A DNA stretch of 64,000 nt from NCBI GenBank assembly GCA_024138015.1, contig JAMXBB010000010.1, positions 54,786,351 through 54,850,350 on the forward strand, written 5' to 3'. Numbering within the stretch: the stretch's first letter is position 1; each line of letters begins with the position of its first letter. The position numbers were made by a program, and so were the translations under genes. This DNA comes from Lumnitzera littorea. Its lineage: Eukaryota; Streptophyta; Magnoliopsida; Myrtales; Combretaceae. The notes under the pieces were generated by a model. That model saw only the letters and a list, made by a program, of their open reading frames with translations. It ran no database searches and was not told the DNA's origin. Below, piece by piece: positions 47,863-60,060 of the stretch.

Positions 47863-49390
47863 ATTTATATTATTAAAGTCTAAGAGAAGTTGGTTTTGTG
47901 TTTTATTTTTTTATTTTCGTTTTGCCAAGTTTACCCTTTTATACTATTAATACTTGCGAACTATAGACCCGCATTGTAGGTATAACATAATTACATACAA
48001 AATTTATAACATTGAAGTAGCTAATTTGTTTTTTTTTTTTTTTACTATCTTACGTTTTTTTTTGTATTTTTAATTAAGAAATAAATCTGTGCAACTCATC
48101 ATTATTCATTTGATGTCTTAAGCAATTTAATTTTATTAAAAATTTTAAATATTATAAATATGTGAATTTATGCTTTTGCATTTGTTTTAGGTAACTTTGA
48201 ACTTTAATTCAACTTTTACATTCAACTATAAAGCGATATGGAGCGATTTATCTATATCCATAGTTAACTTCATGCAAATATTGGAGTTATTCATACTCAT
48301 GTTTTTATTAAAAATTTAAAATATTATAAATATGTGAATACATGCTTTTCTATTTATTCTAGATAACTATAGGGTGATTTATCCATATCTATAGTTAACT
48401 TTCTATAGATATTGGAATAATCCACACCCATGTTATTAATTAATAGAGACTTACGAGGAAAACTAATGAAGAGTGATGGGAACTGCAATTGAGGAAAATA
48501 TCAATTTTATCCATATATAAAAAAATTAATAAGTTATTTAAGTGTTGATTTTTTTTTGTTATATAATTTTTAATTGGTGGCCTAAATAGTAATTTTAAAG
48601 AGCTAGTTACGTAAGCCTCTCTTGGCTTTAATAAATGGTTAACTTCTAGTAGATATTGGCATTATTTATGCCCATGTTTTTATTAAAAAATTAAAGTATT
48701 ATAAATATTTGTATACATACTTTTGCATTTGTTCTAGATAACTTTAGAGTGATTCATCCATATCAATGGTTAACATTCTACAAATATTAGAGTTATCCAA
48801 ACCTATGTTATTAACTAAGAGAGATTTATAGGAAAAACTAATAGAGAGTGATGGGAAGTGCAATTGGGGAAAATGTCAATTTTATCCATATATAAAACAT
48901 TTACTAAGTTATTTAAGTGTTGACTTTTTTGTTATATAATTTTCAATTGGTGGCCTAAATAGTAATTTTAAAGGAGTAGTTACCTAAGCCTCTTCTAGCT
49001 TTAATAAATGGTTAACTTCACATAGATGATGGAGTTATTCACACCCATGTATTTATTAAAAAAGTTAAAATATTATAAATTCGTGAATGTACACATTTGC
49101 ATTTGTTCTAGGTAACTATAGAGTGATTTATCCATATCTACGGTTAACTTTCTAAAGATATTAAAATAATCCACACCCATGTTATTAACTAAGAGAGATT
49201 TACAAGGAAAACTAATGAAGAGAGATGTGAAGTACAATTGAGAAAAATATTAATTTTGTCCATATATAAAACATTTAATAAATTATTTAAGTGTTGGTTT
49301 TTTGTGTTATATAATTTTCAATTAGTGGTTTAAATAGTAATTTTAAAGGGGGTGATTACCTAAGCCTCTTTTGACTTTAATAATATAGAT
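47863..49390. repeat. AT-rich repeat module with inverted ends, second copy
   Basis: It starts ATTTATATTATTAAAGTC and ends GACTTTAATAATATAGAT, inverse copies of each other with one or two differences. The left end also matches the start of the 10163 module through GTTGGTTT, and the DNA to the right (49391-49520) matches 11099-11310. No protein is encoded. Confidence 0.7.
48250..49374. repeat. Tandem array, three 375-bp units
   Basis: Three diverged units (starts near 48250, 48626 and 48999; period 373-376 bp) each contain a GGTTAACTT start, ATTATAAAT, GATTTATCCATATC, ACTAATGAAGAG-like, TTTTATCCATATATAAA and GGCCTAAATAGTAATTTTAAA blocks. A partial unit precedes them at about 48140. Confidence 0.9.
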
Positions 49391-49520
49391 AATATATAAC
49401 CCACCATTATAATTGTATAATACATGTATAAATAATATTTTGCATTGAGGCTATTTATGTCAACCTGTTATCTCTCTTTTTTATACATAATTATAGTTAG
49501 GTTAATGATGGCAACCTCCA

Positions 49521-52500
49521 TTTTTTTTTTTTTGCTAAATAAACTTCAATAAACAACATAACTTTACAAATTTGGGGGTGTAGATACCCAGTCCACAAAA
49601 AGCAAATTTGCAAGATGGGATGGTGGTCAATTGGCCATATAATAGTAGCTCATCCCATATGCTGCTTAGGTAGTAACCTAATGAGTGCAAGCATTAGCAT
49701 CTCGATGAACATAAGAAATAGTACAAGATGGAAACAAAGCTTTTAAACAACAATATCATGAATAACAACAACAAACTTACAAGAGAGCAAGGTTGGTGAA
49801 GAATAAGCCTTTATAACCAATTGACAATCAGTTTCTATCTTGATATTGCTCTACCATTTATCTTTAGCTATAATCAAACCTTGCTTAATAGCTTGAGCTT
49901 CACAATGTCCACATTAGTCGTATGAATAGACAATGCAGAGGCATATAAAAGACAACCTGATGAGTCCTTACATATAATACCTAACCCCCCTGTTAAAATT
50001 TGCCAAGATAGATGCATCATAATTGATCTTAACTGCATCATCAATAGAGGGATGCCATTGTATAACTCTTGATGGGACAGTAGATGTATTAACGTTATCT
50101 ACCAAAGTAGCTAACTAAGATGTTGAACTAAGTGTTGGATAGAAATTCAAGTCTATCGCTTACTCTCTTGGATTAGATAGAATGGTTGTGCTGTTGGAAT
50201 TTTGTGTAGCTGGAACATGATGTTAGCTTGAAGTTGTACCCTACATCGTGGATTCTCTAATAGAATTTACAGTAGCTATTTTAGTTGAAATTTGCATAGT
50301 ACTTGAGGATGAACCAGTAACCAATTCTTCAATACTTCCTATACCTTCAGTTCTCATTCTTTCGGATGACGTGCTCTGTTGTAGCAATGTGAGTTGATTA
50401 AGAATTATAGCAACTACCTATGAAGGATTTGGCCTTTCATTATTGAACACACATTGGTTGTGATGCATCTAGATAAAGCAAAGGACTAGTAGAACATATG
50501 ATAGGAGCTCTTTTGAATATGTCCTTGATAAACCTTGTTGCCTCAACACATCTTCAATCCATCAATCAATTGTGGTTAAGTCATAATCTTCAACCACAAT
50601 TTATAAAACACCAAACCACATTGCTCTAACCTAATCTCATTGGATTGATAAATGCTTAAGTGTCTCTAGTGAATTGCAAAAACAGCAGAGAGGGCTATTA
50701 ATGATTTTCTTGCAAAAAATATTACAATTAGTAGGTAAGGACTTAAAGCATAAATGCCATATATGGTGTTTATACTTTGGTTGGCAATTCAAGCTCTAAA
50801 TCCTCCTCCAAAATCCCTTATTGATCACATAAGATGATCCTACATCTCGTACAACAAATTTAGAAGCAGCAGATGATATACCTTAATGTCTACTCTTTAA
50901 TATATATTGACCATTCTTTTCCTTAGGCCATACCATCCTATCTAATAAAGGACTAGTAGGGATTGGTATACTTATTATAGCTTCTCTCTTACGTTGGGAT
51001 AGATATTCATGAACTATTGAAAGATCCTAAGTCCTAATGACAATATTTATAAGACCACACACATACAAATCCTGTAGAGGTGAATCAACCTCTCGATTTT
51101 CCAATTTATAACCTAGTATATTAATAACCCATGGATCTTTCCATATATAGACCGATCTTCCATCCCTAATTCTCTAAACTAAGTCCTATGCAATGGTATC
51201 ATGTTCTTCTAAAATGCTTTGCCACCCCTAAGACACCTTATTACCTTTAGAAGCATCAAGAAAATCCTAATGTGGATAATAGATGCTTTTAATCAATCTT
51301 ACCCATAAAGCATCTAGGTTTTGCAAAATCCTCCAAGCTAAATTACCCAGTAAAGCTAAATTGAAGACTTTCATATCTATAAAACTCGATCTACCTCTAT
51401 TTTTAGTTTTTGCTAGATCTTTCCATTTCTTCTAATGGATTTGTTTCCTATATTAGTCTCTCCCCACCAAAAAGCTTGCAAATAAAGAATTAACTTTAGC
51501 ACACCACTTATTTAGAAAACTAAAAATGCACATCGAATAAGTTGGTATTGTAAAAGCTACAAATTTAAGCATTACCTCTTTTCCCCCAGTAGTCAACAAG
51601 TTTCTTTTTCAACCTTGAAGCTTCTGAAAAATTCTATCCTTTACAAAACTTAAAGCTTGAGATTTAGATCTACCCTAAGAGATAGGAAGACCTCAATACT
51701 TACTAGGGGAATGAACAGGATCAATACTCAACTATTCTATACATGATTTCCTTATCCATTCTGGGGTAAGTTTGTTGAAAATGATAGAACTCTTCTAGTA
51801 ATTTACTTATTGCCCCAAGATTTGACAATATTGCTTAATAACTTGCTTAAGCTTGCAAATATTTTCTATTTTTGCTTCTATAAGAAATAAAGAATCATCT
51901 GCAAAGAATAAATAGGTGAGCAAAGGGCTAGTTTCTTTAATTCTTATACTACTCAAAAGATTAGAAGCACTAACTTGCGTAATCATTTGAGAAAGATAAT
52001 CCGCCGCCAATATAAATAGATATGGGTACAACAGGTGTCCTTGTCTCAACTCTTTAGCAGGTTGAAAGTGACCAACCCTTTTTCCCATTTAGCAATAAGC
52101 TATATGTTACAGAAGATAGACATGACATAATCTAGTTAATCCAAACAATAGAGAAACCCATAAGAATCATAACAGCCTTAACAAAAGACCATTTGATACG
52201 ATCATAAGCCTTTGCTATGTCAATCTTAATAGCATAGAAATATTTTTTTCTTACGTTTACTCAATTTTAGATAGTGAAAAATATCATGAGCCATTATAAC
52301 ATTGTCTTAAATTAGACGATCATGAATGAAAGTACTATGGAACAAAGAAATAACACTATCTAAAAGTGGTTACAGACGATTACATAACACTTTTAAAATA
52401 ATTTTATATGAAAAATTTTAAAGACTAATGGGGCAAAATTGAGTGATATCTTCAAGACAAGAAACCTTTGGAACTAAAACAATATCAGTAGAATTAAAAT

Positions 52501-53105
52501 GAGGAAGGAAAGTCCCAATAGCTTCCAATGTGATTAGTAAAATAATCTATTAAAACCATTAGGACCTGGCAACTTAAGGCTACCTAGTAAGAATACTGCC
52601 TCCTTCACTTCATCCATATCTAATGGTCTAATTAACCATTCATTGTGCTATACTGTAATTAGATGAGGTATTTATTCTAAAACATCTTCAGATAGTTGAG
52701 GAGTGGAAGAGCTAAAGATATGGGAAAAATAATCAACAAAAGCATTCGACACATCCTCTTCTCCTACTCTCCAATGCCCTAATTGATCTTGAGTTCAATA
52801 TACTTTGTGCCTTGCTCTTGAATTAAGAGTGACCTTGTGGAAAAATTTAGTATTCCGATCCCCATATTTAACTTAGTTAATACGGGATCACTAATGCCAA
52901 AACAACTCTTCTTCTTGTTGGGTCGCAATTATTTACTCTTGTAAATCTAACTCTTCATCTAAAATTACATCTAAGACTTCACAATTCTATAGACATGCTA
53001 ATTTATCATGCAATTCATCAATTAACTTTGCATTATTTCTATTAGCTCTTTTACTCCATCTAATTAAACTATTTCTACATGCCTTCAATTTCCTCATTGT
53101 CGAGC
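49521..53105 (-). pseudogene. L1-type LINE, reverse transcriptase to RNase H and poly-A tail
   Basis: The minus strand reads, in order from 53105: MRKLKACRNSLIRWSKRA (linker after the endonuclease); a reverse transcriptase with LRQGHLLYPYLFILAADYLS and the catalytic FADDS (FADD at 51894-51905); a zinc-knuckle-type segment (FCKKIINSPLCCFC near 50.7 kb); and a C-terminal RNase H with VKINYDASI and EAQAIKQGLIIAKD (about 49870-50040). It ends at a poly-A tail (poly-T on plus, 49521-49533). Domain order and RNase H match plant L1 elements. Many stops make it dead. Its 5' part is at 56195-57180, separated by element B. Confidence 0.88.
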
Positions 53106-54284
53106 CTAGTTTTTTACTCTCCCGGTTATTTTATAAAATTACATCTTCTTTAAACTGACCAGTATTAAACCCTGCCCATTTAATACTAGCCTTCAACTAG
53201 GGTTTAAAGAAAATCGGTTCTTTTTATTTTGAAAACAATGTTGGAGTCACCACCCGATTGGAGTCAAGAAAAACAGTTAAGTTATAATCAATTAAGTGGA
53301 TTGGTTATAACTTAATCACTAATCTAACGATTAAAACCAAATTTATGAAATGGTTTTTGAAACCAGAGATCTGGATCGGGGATTAGGAATTTTAAACCCT
53401 TATGAATACTATTGACTTTCCAAAATTAGAATTAAACTTGAAAATCACCTTTCAAATTTGAAAGACAGAACTTGGTTATTGGTTACTTTAATTAGATAAA
53501 CAAAATAATCTAAACAAAAGAAAAAGGAAAATTAGGTTTTTTTATTTTTATCTTCGCCCCATAGGTGCTTATATACCTATATACCTATTATTCAGGATCA
53601 AACATACATAGTTCTTTTAATGAAAACTTTAGTGGGTGTAGTTGATTTTAATTTTGTAAACAATCGAGTTTACATTTTACACAATTTTGATTTATTTAAG
53701 AAAATTCTTAAAAGAACGTCCTAAATTAGGTTTTTTTTTTTTTGGAAAATCCTAAAATCCCCTAAATTGTAAAGGGTTCGTTTAATTTTATTATTTTTGA
53801 AAACTAGGTTTTTCTAAGTGTAAAAAAAAATAATAGTCTTTATTCCTTTTATTTTATCTTTATTTTTATTTCTACCTTTTTTTAATTCTTATTTACTATT
53901 TCTCATTTATTTATTACTTATTCTATCTTATCTATTTTTGTAAATAAATAAATAAAAGGTATGCTACTTTTCCCTTTTTTTTTTCTTTTTATTTTACATT
54001 TACAATTGGAATGAAATAAATAAATTAAAGGGAAAAGAATAAAAAGAAAAAAAAAATTACAAAACAATGTCAGAAGAAGAGGATCGGACCAAGAAGGTGC
54101 CAGTTGGATTATGGGTTGGCTTAGAGCGGGTTGGGTTGGAGCAGTTTGTCGGGTTGGGCTAGATGTGGATTTAGGTTGTCTTCAAGCACTACTGCGGTGG
54201 CTTTACAAGGTGTGTTTTGGGGTAATTTGATGACCAAAATGAATAGGGAAAGGAGGATTTGTGTGATTTATATTAGGGATAAGG

Positions 54285-54674
54285 NNNNNNNNNNNNNNNN
54301 NNNNNNNNNNNNNNNNNNNNNNNNNNNNNNNNNNNNNNNNNNNNNNNNNNNNNNNNNNNNNNNNNNNNNNNNNNNNNNNNNNNNNNNNNNNNNNNNNNNN
54401 NNNNNNNNNNNNNNNNNNNNNNNNNNNNNNNNNNNNNNNNNNNNNNNNNNNNNNNNNNNNNNNNNNNNNNNNNNNNNNNNNNNNNNNNNNNNNNNNNNNN
54501 NNNNNNNNNNNNNNNNNNNNNNNNNNNNNNNNNNNNNNNNNNNNNNNNNNNNNNNNNNNNNNNNNNNNNNNNNNNNNNNNNNNNNNNNNNNNNNNNNNNN
54601 NNNNNNNNNNNNNNNNNNNNNNNNNNNNNNNNNNNNNNNNNNNNNNNNNNNNNNNNNNNNNNNNNNNNNNNNNN
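54285..54674. other. Assembly gap (390 N)
   Basis: An unbroken run of N. The true length and content are unknown. Open frames drawn through it are artefacts. Confidence 1.
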
Positions 54675-55482
54675 GGGGGGTTGGTTTATAGGCAAAGTGC
54701 CATGGTGGTTGGTGGCTTTTTAAGTGGTGGTTGGGTTGTGAGTAGTAGCGGTGGTGGTGTTTCGACCGTATGTTGGTTATTGGAACTTAGTGAAGGGTTG
54801 GGGATGGTGTTTTAGGTGGTGAAGAGCTAGATCGTGGACTTAATTTGGGGTTACGATGGTTGGAGGAGGTGGTTCAAGAAGGGGTGGCTGCAGTGATTTA
54901 GGGTTTGGACCTTGGTGGTTCGGTAGCATCATTTGGGGGCACGACAACAGTTAAGGGTGGCTAGGTTGGGTAGTTGGTGATGTGGGGGTTACAGTTGTAG
55001 TGTTAGGTTAGGTCTAGAGTAGGTAGAAAGAGGAATTTGAAGAGAGAGAGAGTTTGGTAGAGGGTTAGAGAAAGAAAGAAATTGTGTGAGAGAGAGAGAG
55101 AGGGCTTGGGAGTTGATTCAAAAGCTCGTGTATGGTTGTGTGTCTTTGTGAACATCCCTTAACACCCAATTTATACTTGCAATTAGCCCAAAAACAAAGG
55201 AAAGCTGGGATTGGACTCGAATGCGGATGGCCGAAATTTAAGTATTTTTTTTATTTTTGGAGCTTGATTTGACCAATGAATAGGATGAATCTAGTCTTGT
55301 TCTCTTGTTCTATTTGAAATAGGCTGTGTGGAGTGCTAGATTGATGCAAGAAATTATGTGTTTGTGTGTGAAATTTGTGTAGAAATTGAAGCCTAAGTGA
55401 AGGGGGTGGGCCGTCCTTGAGAAGGAAAGAGGAGGAAAATTTGGAGAAAACAAGGAAAAACTGAGGGAAAGAGAGAGAAAAT

Positions 55483-55587
55483 GCTGACGTAGCGCCACAT
55501 CAGCTAACTCGACCAACCCCGACCTACCATGTGTCATCATGTTGTACGTAGAAATTGACGTAGTACTCTATGTGGCGCTACGTTAGC
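55483..55587. repeat. GC-rich inverted repeat in element B
   Basis: GCTGACGTAGCGCCACAT (55483-55500) is mirrored by ATGTGGCGCTACGTTAGC (55570-55587), 17 of 18 bases pairing around a 69-base loop that also contains TGACGTAG. It is among the most GC-rich text of the window and includes TGACG words that bind bZIP factors in plants. Confidence 0.8.
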
Positions 55588-55699
55588 AAGGTCATCTAAT
55601 CCGACATTGCCACGTGTTAGGATACGTTGTGCAATGAGAACCTGACACGTAGCAGTCCCTGATGTGATGAAAAATAAAAAAACCTTGTATGCCTCCTCC

Positions 55700-55770
55700 A
55701 TGATTCGAACCCAAAACCTTGCACTCAATATTCAATATTTATCCGTTAGGCCGTTGGTTTATGTCTTATC
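55700..55770 (-). other. tRNA-like segment in element B
   Basis: On the minus strand GGCCTAACGGAT (box A-like, 55741-55752) precedes GGTTCGAATC (box B, 55702-55711), the latter a perfect match to the tRNA T-arm consensus. The region is not a full tRNA, since the acceptor arms do not pair. It lies about 430 bases from the right end of the element; the counterpart in element A lies about 270-340 bases from its end. Confidence 0.6.
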
Positions 55771-56194
55771 CATATGGCTAGATTTAAATCTAAGCCCAAG
55801 TTCAATGACCCAACTTCTAAACCTAATTTAAAAATAAAAAAATCTATCTTAATAAAATTGTTATTTTCTAAAATCTTTTATTTTTTTTCAATTTTTCTAT
55901 TTTTTTTGTAACTTTTCAATTTTCTAAAATTTTTTCTTAATTTTCTTATTTTCTAAATTTCTCAATTTTTTGTGTTTCTTATCCAAATTTCTTATTTTTT
56001 TATACTTTTTCTTATTTTTGAATTTTTTTGTATTTTCTTAAAATTCTTATTTTATTAAATTCCTTAATTTTTTTTTAGGTTTTCTTTAATTTCCTTTTTT
56101 TTTTATGTTTTTCTTAATTTAGGTCCTATTGAGAAAAGAAATAAAATAAAAATAAAAATAAAGGGGGCAAAAATTGGGTATCTATATTTATTAA

Positions 56195-57180
56195 ACCCTA
56201 TAAATCTGGGCATTGATTAACACTATTCTAAGCTGAAGAAATTGTCTCAGGACATCTATCAACATTTAACCATCCTTGTTCAAATCTAAAACGCTTAGGC
56301 CCTTTATGTTCAACAAGATTGAACTAAATAAATAGGGGGGAATGGTCTGATCCATAAGCTAATAGAGTGTTTATTGCATGGAGGAAAATACTTTAACCAG
56401 TCTATATTGATTAAACCTTATCTAGTCTCTCTTTTATCCATACACCATTAGCCCATCTATTAGACCAAGTGAATTTTTTGCCTTGACATCTTGCATTAAT
56501 CAACCTACAATTTGAAATCATTATACCAAAACTTGTAATTTGCTACTGTGGCTTAGGTCTTCTACCATTCTTTTCATCCACTGAACTAACTTCATTTAAA
56601 TCACCCACAATCGCCTTAGGTGAATTAACATATGATGCTAAGATATGGAACCTATCCTGAAGCCATAATTTTCCAACATAATCAAGATTTGCATAGTAGA
56701 AGGAGATACATATCTTAGTACAACTCAATCAGTCAACAAACCGATAGTTAATTAAATTCTTATCCAAACTAATGACATCCATTCCAACTTCTTCTTTCCA
56801 TCATGATGCCAGTCCACTAAATAAACCAATAAGGTTAACATACTAGGAATGAACAAAGTGAAATCTTCTTTATAGATGTTCCAAGTATTGTTGTTTATTT
56901 CGTGTCTCCATTAGGAAGACAACAAGAGGCTAAAACTTCTAAATGAGGCAATAAAGCTTAGTGACTATACAAGGCTGGCCCAAGCCTTAGTAGTTTTAAG
57001 ATAGGAATGCCATAGCGACTTAGTGGTTGTTGAAGGACAACTACATAAACCTTCAACAAGTGAACTAGAAGCTTCAACCTTTGCAACCTCAATAAGATGT
57101 TGCTCAAAATCAATCTCTTCAAATTTAAGTGAGCCAGAAACAAAGGATTTCTTCTTTGACGAAACATGTTTACTCCTTTG
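56195..57180 (-). pseudogene. L1-type LINE, endonuclease part
   Basis: On the minus strand the text AIVGDLNEVSSVDEKNGRRP (56543-56620) is the strongly conserved GDFNE motif of the LINE apurinic-type endonuclease. WKEEVGMDVIS lies upstream and FTWSNRWANGVWIKERLD downstream (about 56410-56470), followed by GSDHSPL, the usual S-DH motif. Stops and frameshifts are frequent. The part at 56890-57180 reads partly open (KKSFVSGSLKFEE) and may be the preceding region; the 5' end is not defined. Its continuation is at 49521-53105. Confidence 0.8.
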
Positions 57181-57249
57181 CTAGATGCTCCTCCTACCTA
57201 GTGAAATAAAGCTTTTACTATTATCAAAGTTTGATGTGCCTCGGAGTTT

Positions 57250-58320
57250 AGTAATTACTAAGACTTACCATAGAGAATAGTAACCAAATGGATCCTTTAA
57301 GATATCGAAGAAAAGGAAATGGACAAATTGATGAATACAATAGCTTTCGTAAGTTACTTGGAGGATATGACACACTACGATAGGTTAGCTTCGACACATG
57401 GGGGTTCGTGTAGCTAGAGCAAGGCTTGATGAGTGTAGTCCTTGGCCTTAGCATTTAGTAGGTCAGCTTCGAAAAATCAGGGATCGGCACTAAGACAAGT
57501 AATTGAACAAAGGAGGGTATGGTTGAACTGAGCTCTCAAGGAGTTCACCTACCGCTCTTTTGTGTACTGCATCTTGTCTTTAGTAAGTTGATGGGAGATA
57601 ATCCTTCTGGTAAGAGATTGAAGGCCTTGGAGGCATGCGTAAGAAAGAAGGCTAGAGGTTGGCAATCCATCAAAGAAGTACTGAACATGAGTTTAGTGCC
57701 AAGATTCTTCTATAGTGTTCTCTAAAAGAAGCATGAACTTTAAATCATGATCAAATACAATACTCCTTGGTACTTTATGCAACCGCGTGATCTCTTGTAT
57801 AAAAAGGTTAGTAAAAAATAGAACATCATTGGTTTTGTGGCAAGAGATAAAGTGGCTCATCTTATTGAACTAATCAACTACTACGATAATAGAATCATGT
57901 TTCCTCGGTATTCAAGGTAAGCCGAGCATGAAATCTATGCTTAGATCTATCCATGGCCATACAGGTATGGGTAGAGGCGTATACTCTCCATACAACTCCT
58001 TTCTTCCTTTGGCATGTTTGTATACCTCCTATTGTTTAAGAACTCAGCGCACATCCTTCATTATCTCAGGTTAATAAAAATGTACTTTTAGCAACTCGAC
58101 CGTTCTCTTCTCACTAAAGTGATTGGCAAAGCCCCCATCATGAGCTTCTCGAATAAGTAATTCCCTAACTAAGCCATTCGGCACACAAACTTACTTACCC
58201 TTCATCAGAAACCCTTAGCTTAAATAGAACCCATCCATTACTCTTCCTATGTGGCATATGACTACTAAGGGCCTAAAATATGAATCATACTCATATTGAT
58301 TTGGCAGGATGCCAAACCTA
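57250..58320 (-). pseudogene. Chromovirus-type Ty3/gypsy integrase remnant
   Basis: The minus strand, with frameshifts, reads EAHDGGFANHFSEKRTVELL (the zinc-binding linker), LYGEYTPLPIPVWPWIDLS and DFMLGLP, then NKMSHFISCHKTNDVLFFTN and LFIQEITRLHKVPRSIVFDHD, and finally LGTKLMFSTS. This order is the integrase core of chromovirus-type gypsy elements. The region before the linker is lost where the Athila LTR begins at 58327, and the end is unclear near 57250. Confidence 0.82.
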
Positions 58321-58326
58321 AGTATT

Positions 58327-59914
58327 TGATAAGCATAAATCACTATACACTTTCTAGGCATATTTAGGTAAAATTTTATCATAATTATGTTCACTTCTCA
58401 AGTTCTAATTGTGCAATATATTAGTTTTAGATAATTCAAGAGCAAATAGATGAAGTTTGTACAAAAACAATGCGATTTAAGGAAATCATGGCCATAAGGA
58501 ACGGAAAACTTTGAAGGAAGAATATCACTCCACCATTATGGGCATGATCATGGAAGAATTGAGTACCCAATGCCTATCACATCCTCCATCATGGGCATGA
58601 CCAAGGGAAGTATTATGATCCCTTGTTCATCACGCCTATGATTATATATTAGAAGGGTGATCACTCTCTCTATCACAAGGAAATAATGTCAAACATTATA
58701 GCCATGATTGGTGGTGACTATTCTTTTTTGAGATGATCATGCCTCGAGTCATAAGTGTGATGAAAGTGGATACGATGATTCTTTTTAAATTGTTTCTCAC
58801 GAATTGGTGTGTGTAATGAGTTTTAACACCAAGGAGTGTCTGTAATTTTCAGATAAGGGAGATCATCGAGAAACCATTATCAAGTATCACATTACATCAC
58901 AAGACAATTTAGACCTTAGTTAGAGAGTTTTAACCACAACACATTTATTCATCTTTGTACCCATTTGTGTTTTTCATTTTTTGGACAATCATTAGTGTTA
59001 TATTGTTTACTCTTCCTAAAATTACTCAAAAGAGCCAACAAGACTTCATTATTAGTGTATTTGTGAGACTTCTAAGTGAAATCAGAAAAGGGATTTTACT
59101 CTTTACTGATTCTATGTTTTATTTCTTGTTAATTATGATTTTGTTAGTTTATATTGTTGTTTTATCGTGTATGAGTAATAGTTTAAAACTTGCTATATCC
59201 ACTTAGTATGATCAAGTGCATGGAATAGTAGGTTCATGATAAATGTTAATTCCAATGAATTGAACTTAATGAATCTAAGTTTTATGTAGTGCACGACACT
59301 AACTTAGGATAGATTTTAACATAATAAATCGAGAGACAATTCTTTTGAATAGATCTAATTCATTAAAACAACTTACTCCTAATAGTAATATATTATTAGG
59401 AAAGTTCATGCATTCTTAGGGGAATTGATAAATGATTATAATGTTAATTTGATTCTAATTGGTTGTTAATTTAGAAGAGATTCTAATAAACACAATTAGG
59501 GTAAGGAGTAAGTAATTTCGAGAAGAATAGTCACAAGCTAGTAATTCCTAATAGGTAACGAACATTAGGGTAAAAGTGTCTTAGTAATATCATGCTAAGT
59601 AATGAAGCAAATCTGCATGTTAAGCATTGTATTATTAACCGTTTCTATAGCCATTATGTTAGATAAAAGTTATTGTGGATTAGTATAATTTAGTTAGTAA
59701 AGTAGACATTTTAATCATTAATCACTTGATAAATTTGGTTGCTAGATCATAAGAAGATTAATTAGTACTAGTGCTTATATCTGTTCCTAATGGAGACAAC
59801 CCTATACTCATCCATGATATAAAACAATGGTTATACTTGCCTATTGAATCGAGTTAAGGATAGAATATAAGTTTATAAATTTTTAGATTTAGTAGCTCTG
59901 ATTAGAAGGGAACA
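58327..59914 (+). repeat. 5' LTR of an Athila-type element
   Basis: About 1.59 kb from TGATAAGCATAAATC to GGGAACA, directly before the primer site at 59921. It cuts the minus-strand chromovirus integrase. An 83-codon hydrophobic frame at 58955-59206 is inside the LTR and is taken as chance. The other LTR would be beyond the window end. Confidence 0.65.
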
Positions 59915-59920
59915 AGTTTT

Positions 59921-59937
59921 TGGCATTGTTACTGGGG
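59921..59937 (+). other. Primer binding site, tRNA-Asp type
   Basis: TGGCATTGTTACTGGGG follows the LTR by six bases and matches the Athila-type site except for four transition or transversion changes. Confidence 0.75.
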
Positions 59938-60060
59938 AACGGCATCATTAGGAAATTTAAATTTTTGCGTATCTAGCTTGTGTTTTTATTGTTTTGTTAT
60001 TTTCAAGAAATTTTTTTTTTTAGTGCTCAAGTTGATTGAAATTTGCTAGTTTTGCAGTTT

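Larger units (their letters stand above)
53110..56190 (-). mobile_element. Large non-coding element B, related to element A
   Basis: It interrupts the LINE between its endonuclease and reverse transcriptase parts. The plus-strand left part has TGACCAGTATTAAACCCT and GAGTCACCACCCGATTGGAG, as in element A, and the right end reads GGGGGCAAAAATTGGGTATC, as does A. The body contains a G/T-rich block (about 54110-55150), the assembly gap, an 18-bp inverted repeat and a tRNA-like segment. No protein domain is present. The ends are given to within about 50 bases. Confidence 0.7.

Noticed and set aside
48250..49374. CRISPR-like or satellite array
   Set aside because: Units of 375 bp with continuous similarity and no short repeat-spacer pattern; this is plant nuclear DNA, so it is a tandem duplication.
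54131..54695. Open frames of 140 and 186 codons on both strands
   Set aside because: They consist almost wholly of unknown residues across the run of N; the ends are chance.
55700..55770. A genuine tRNA gene
   Set aside because: Box B is perfect and box A fair, but the acceptor and anticodon stems do not pair, so only a tRNA-like segment is reported.
58955..59206. Hydrophobic 83-codon frame resembling a small membrane protein
   Set aside because: It lies inside the Athila 5' LTR, where plants do not encode proteins; the composition is that of T-rich DNA.
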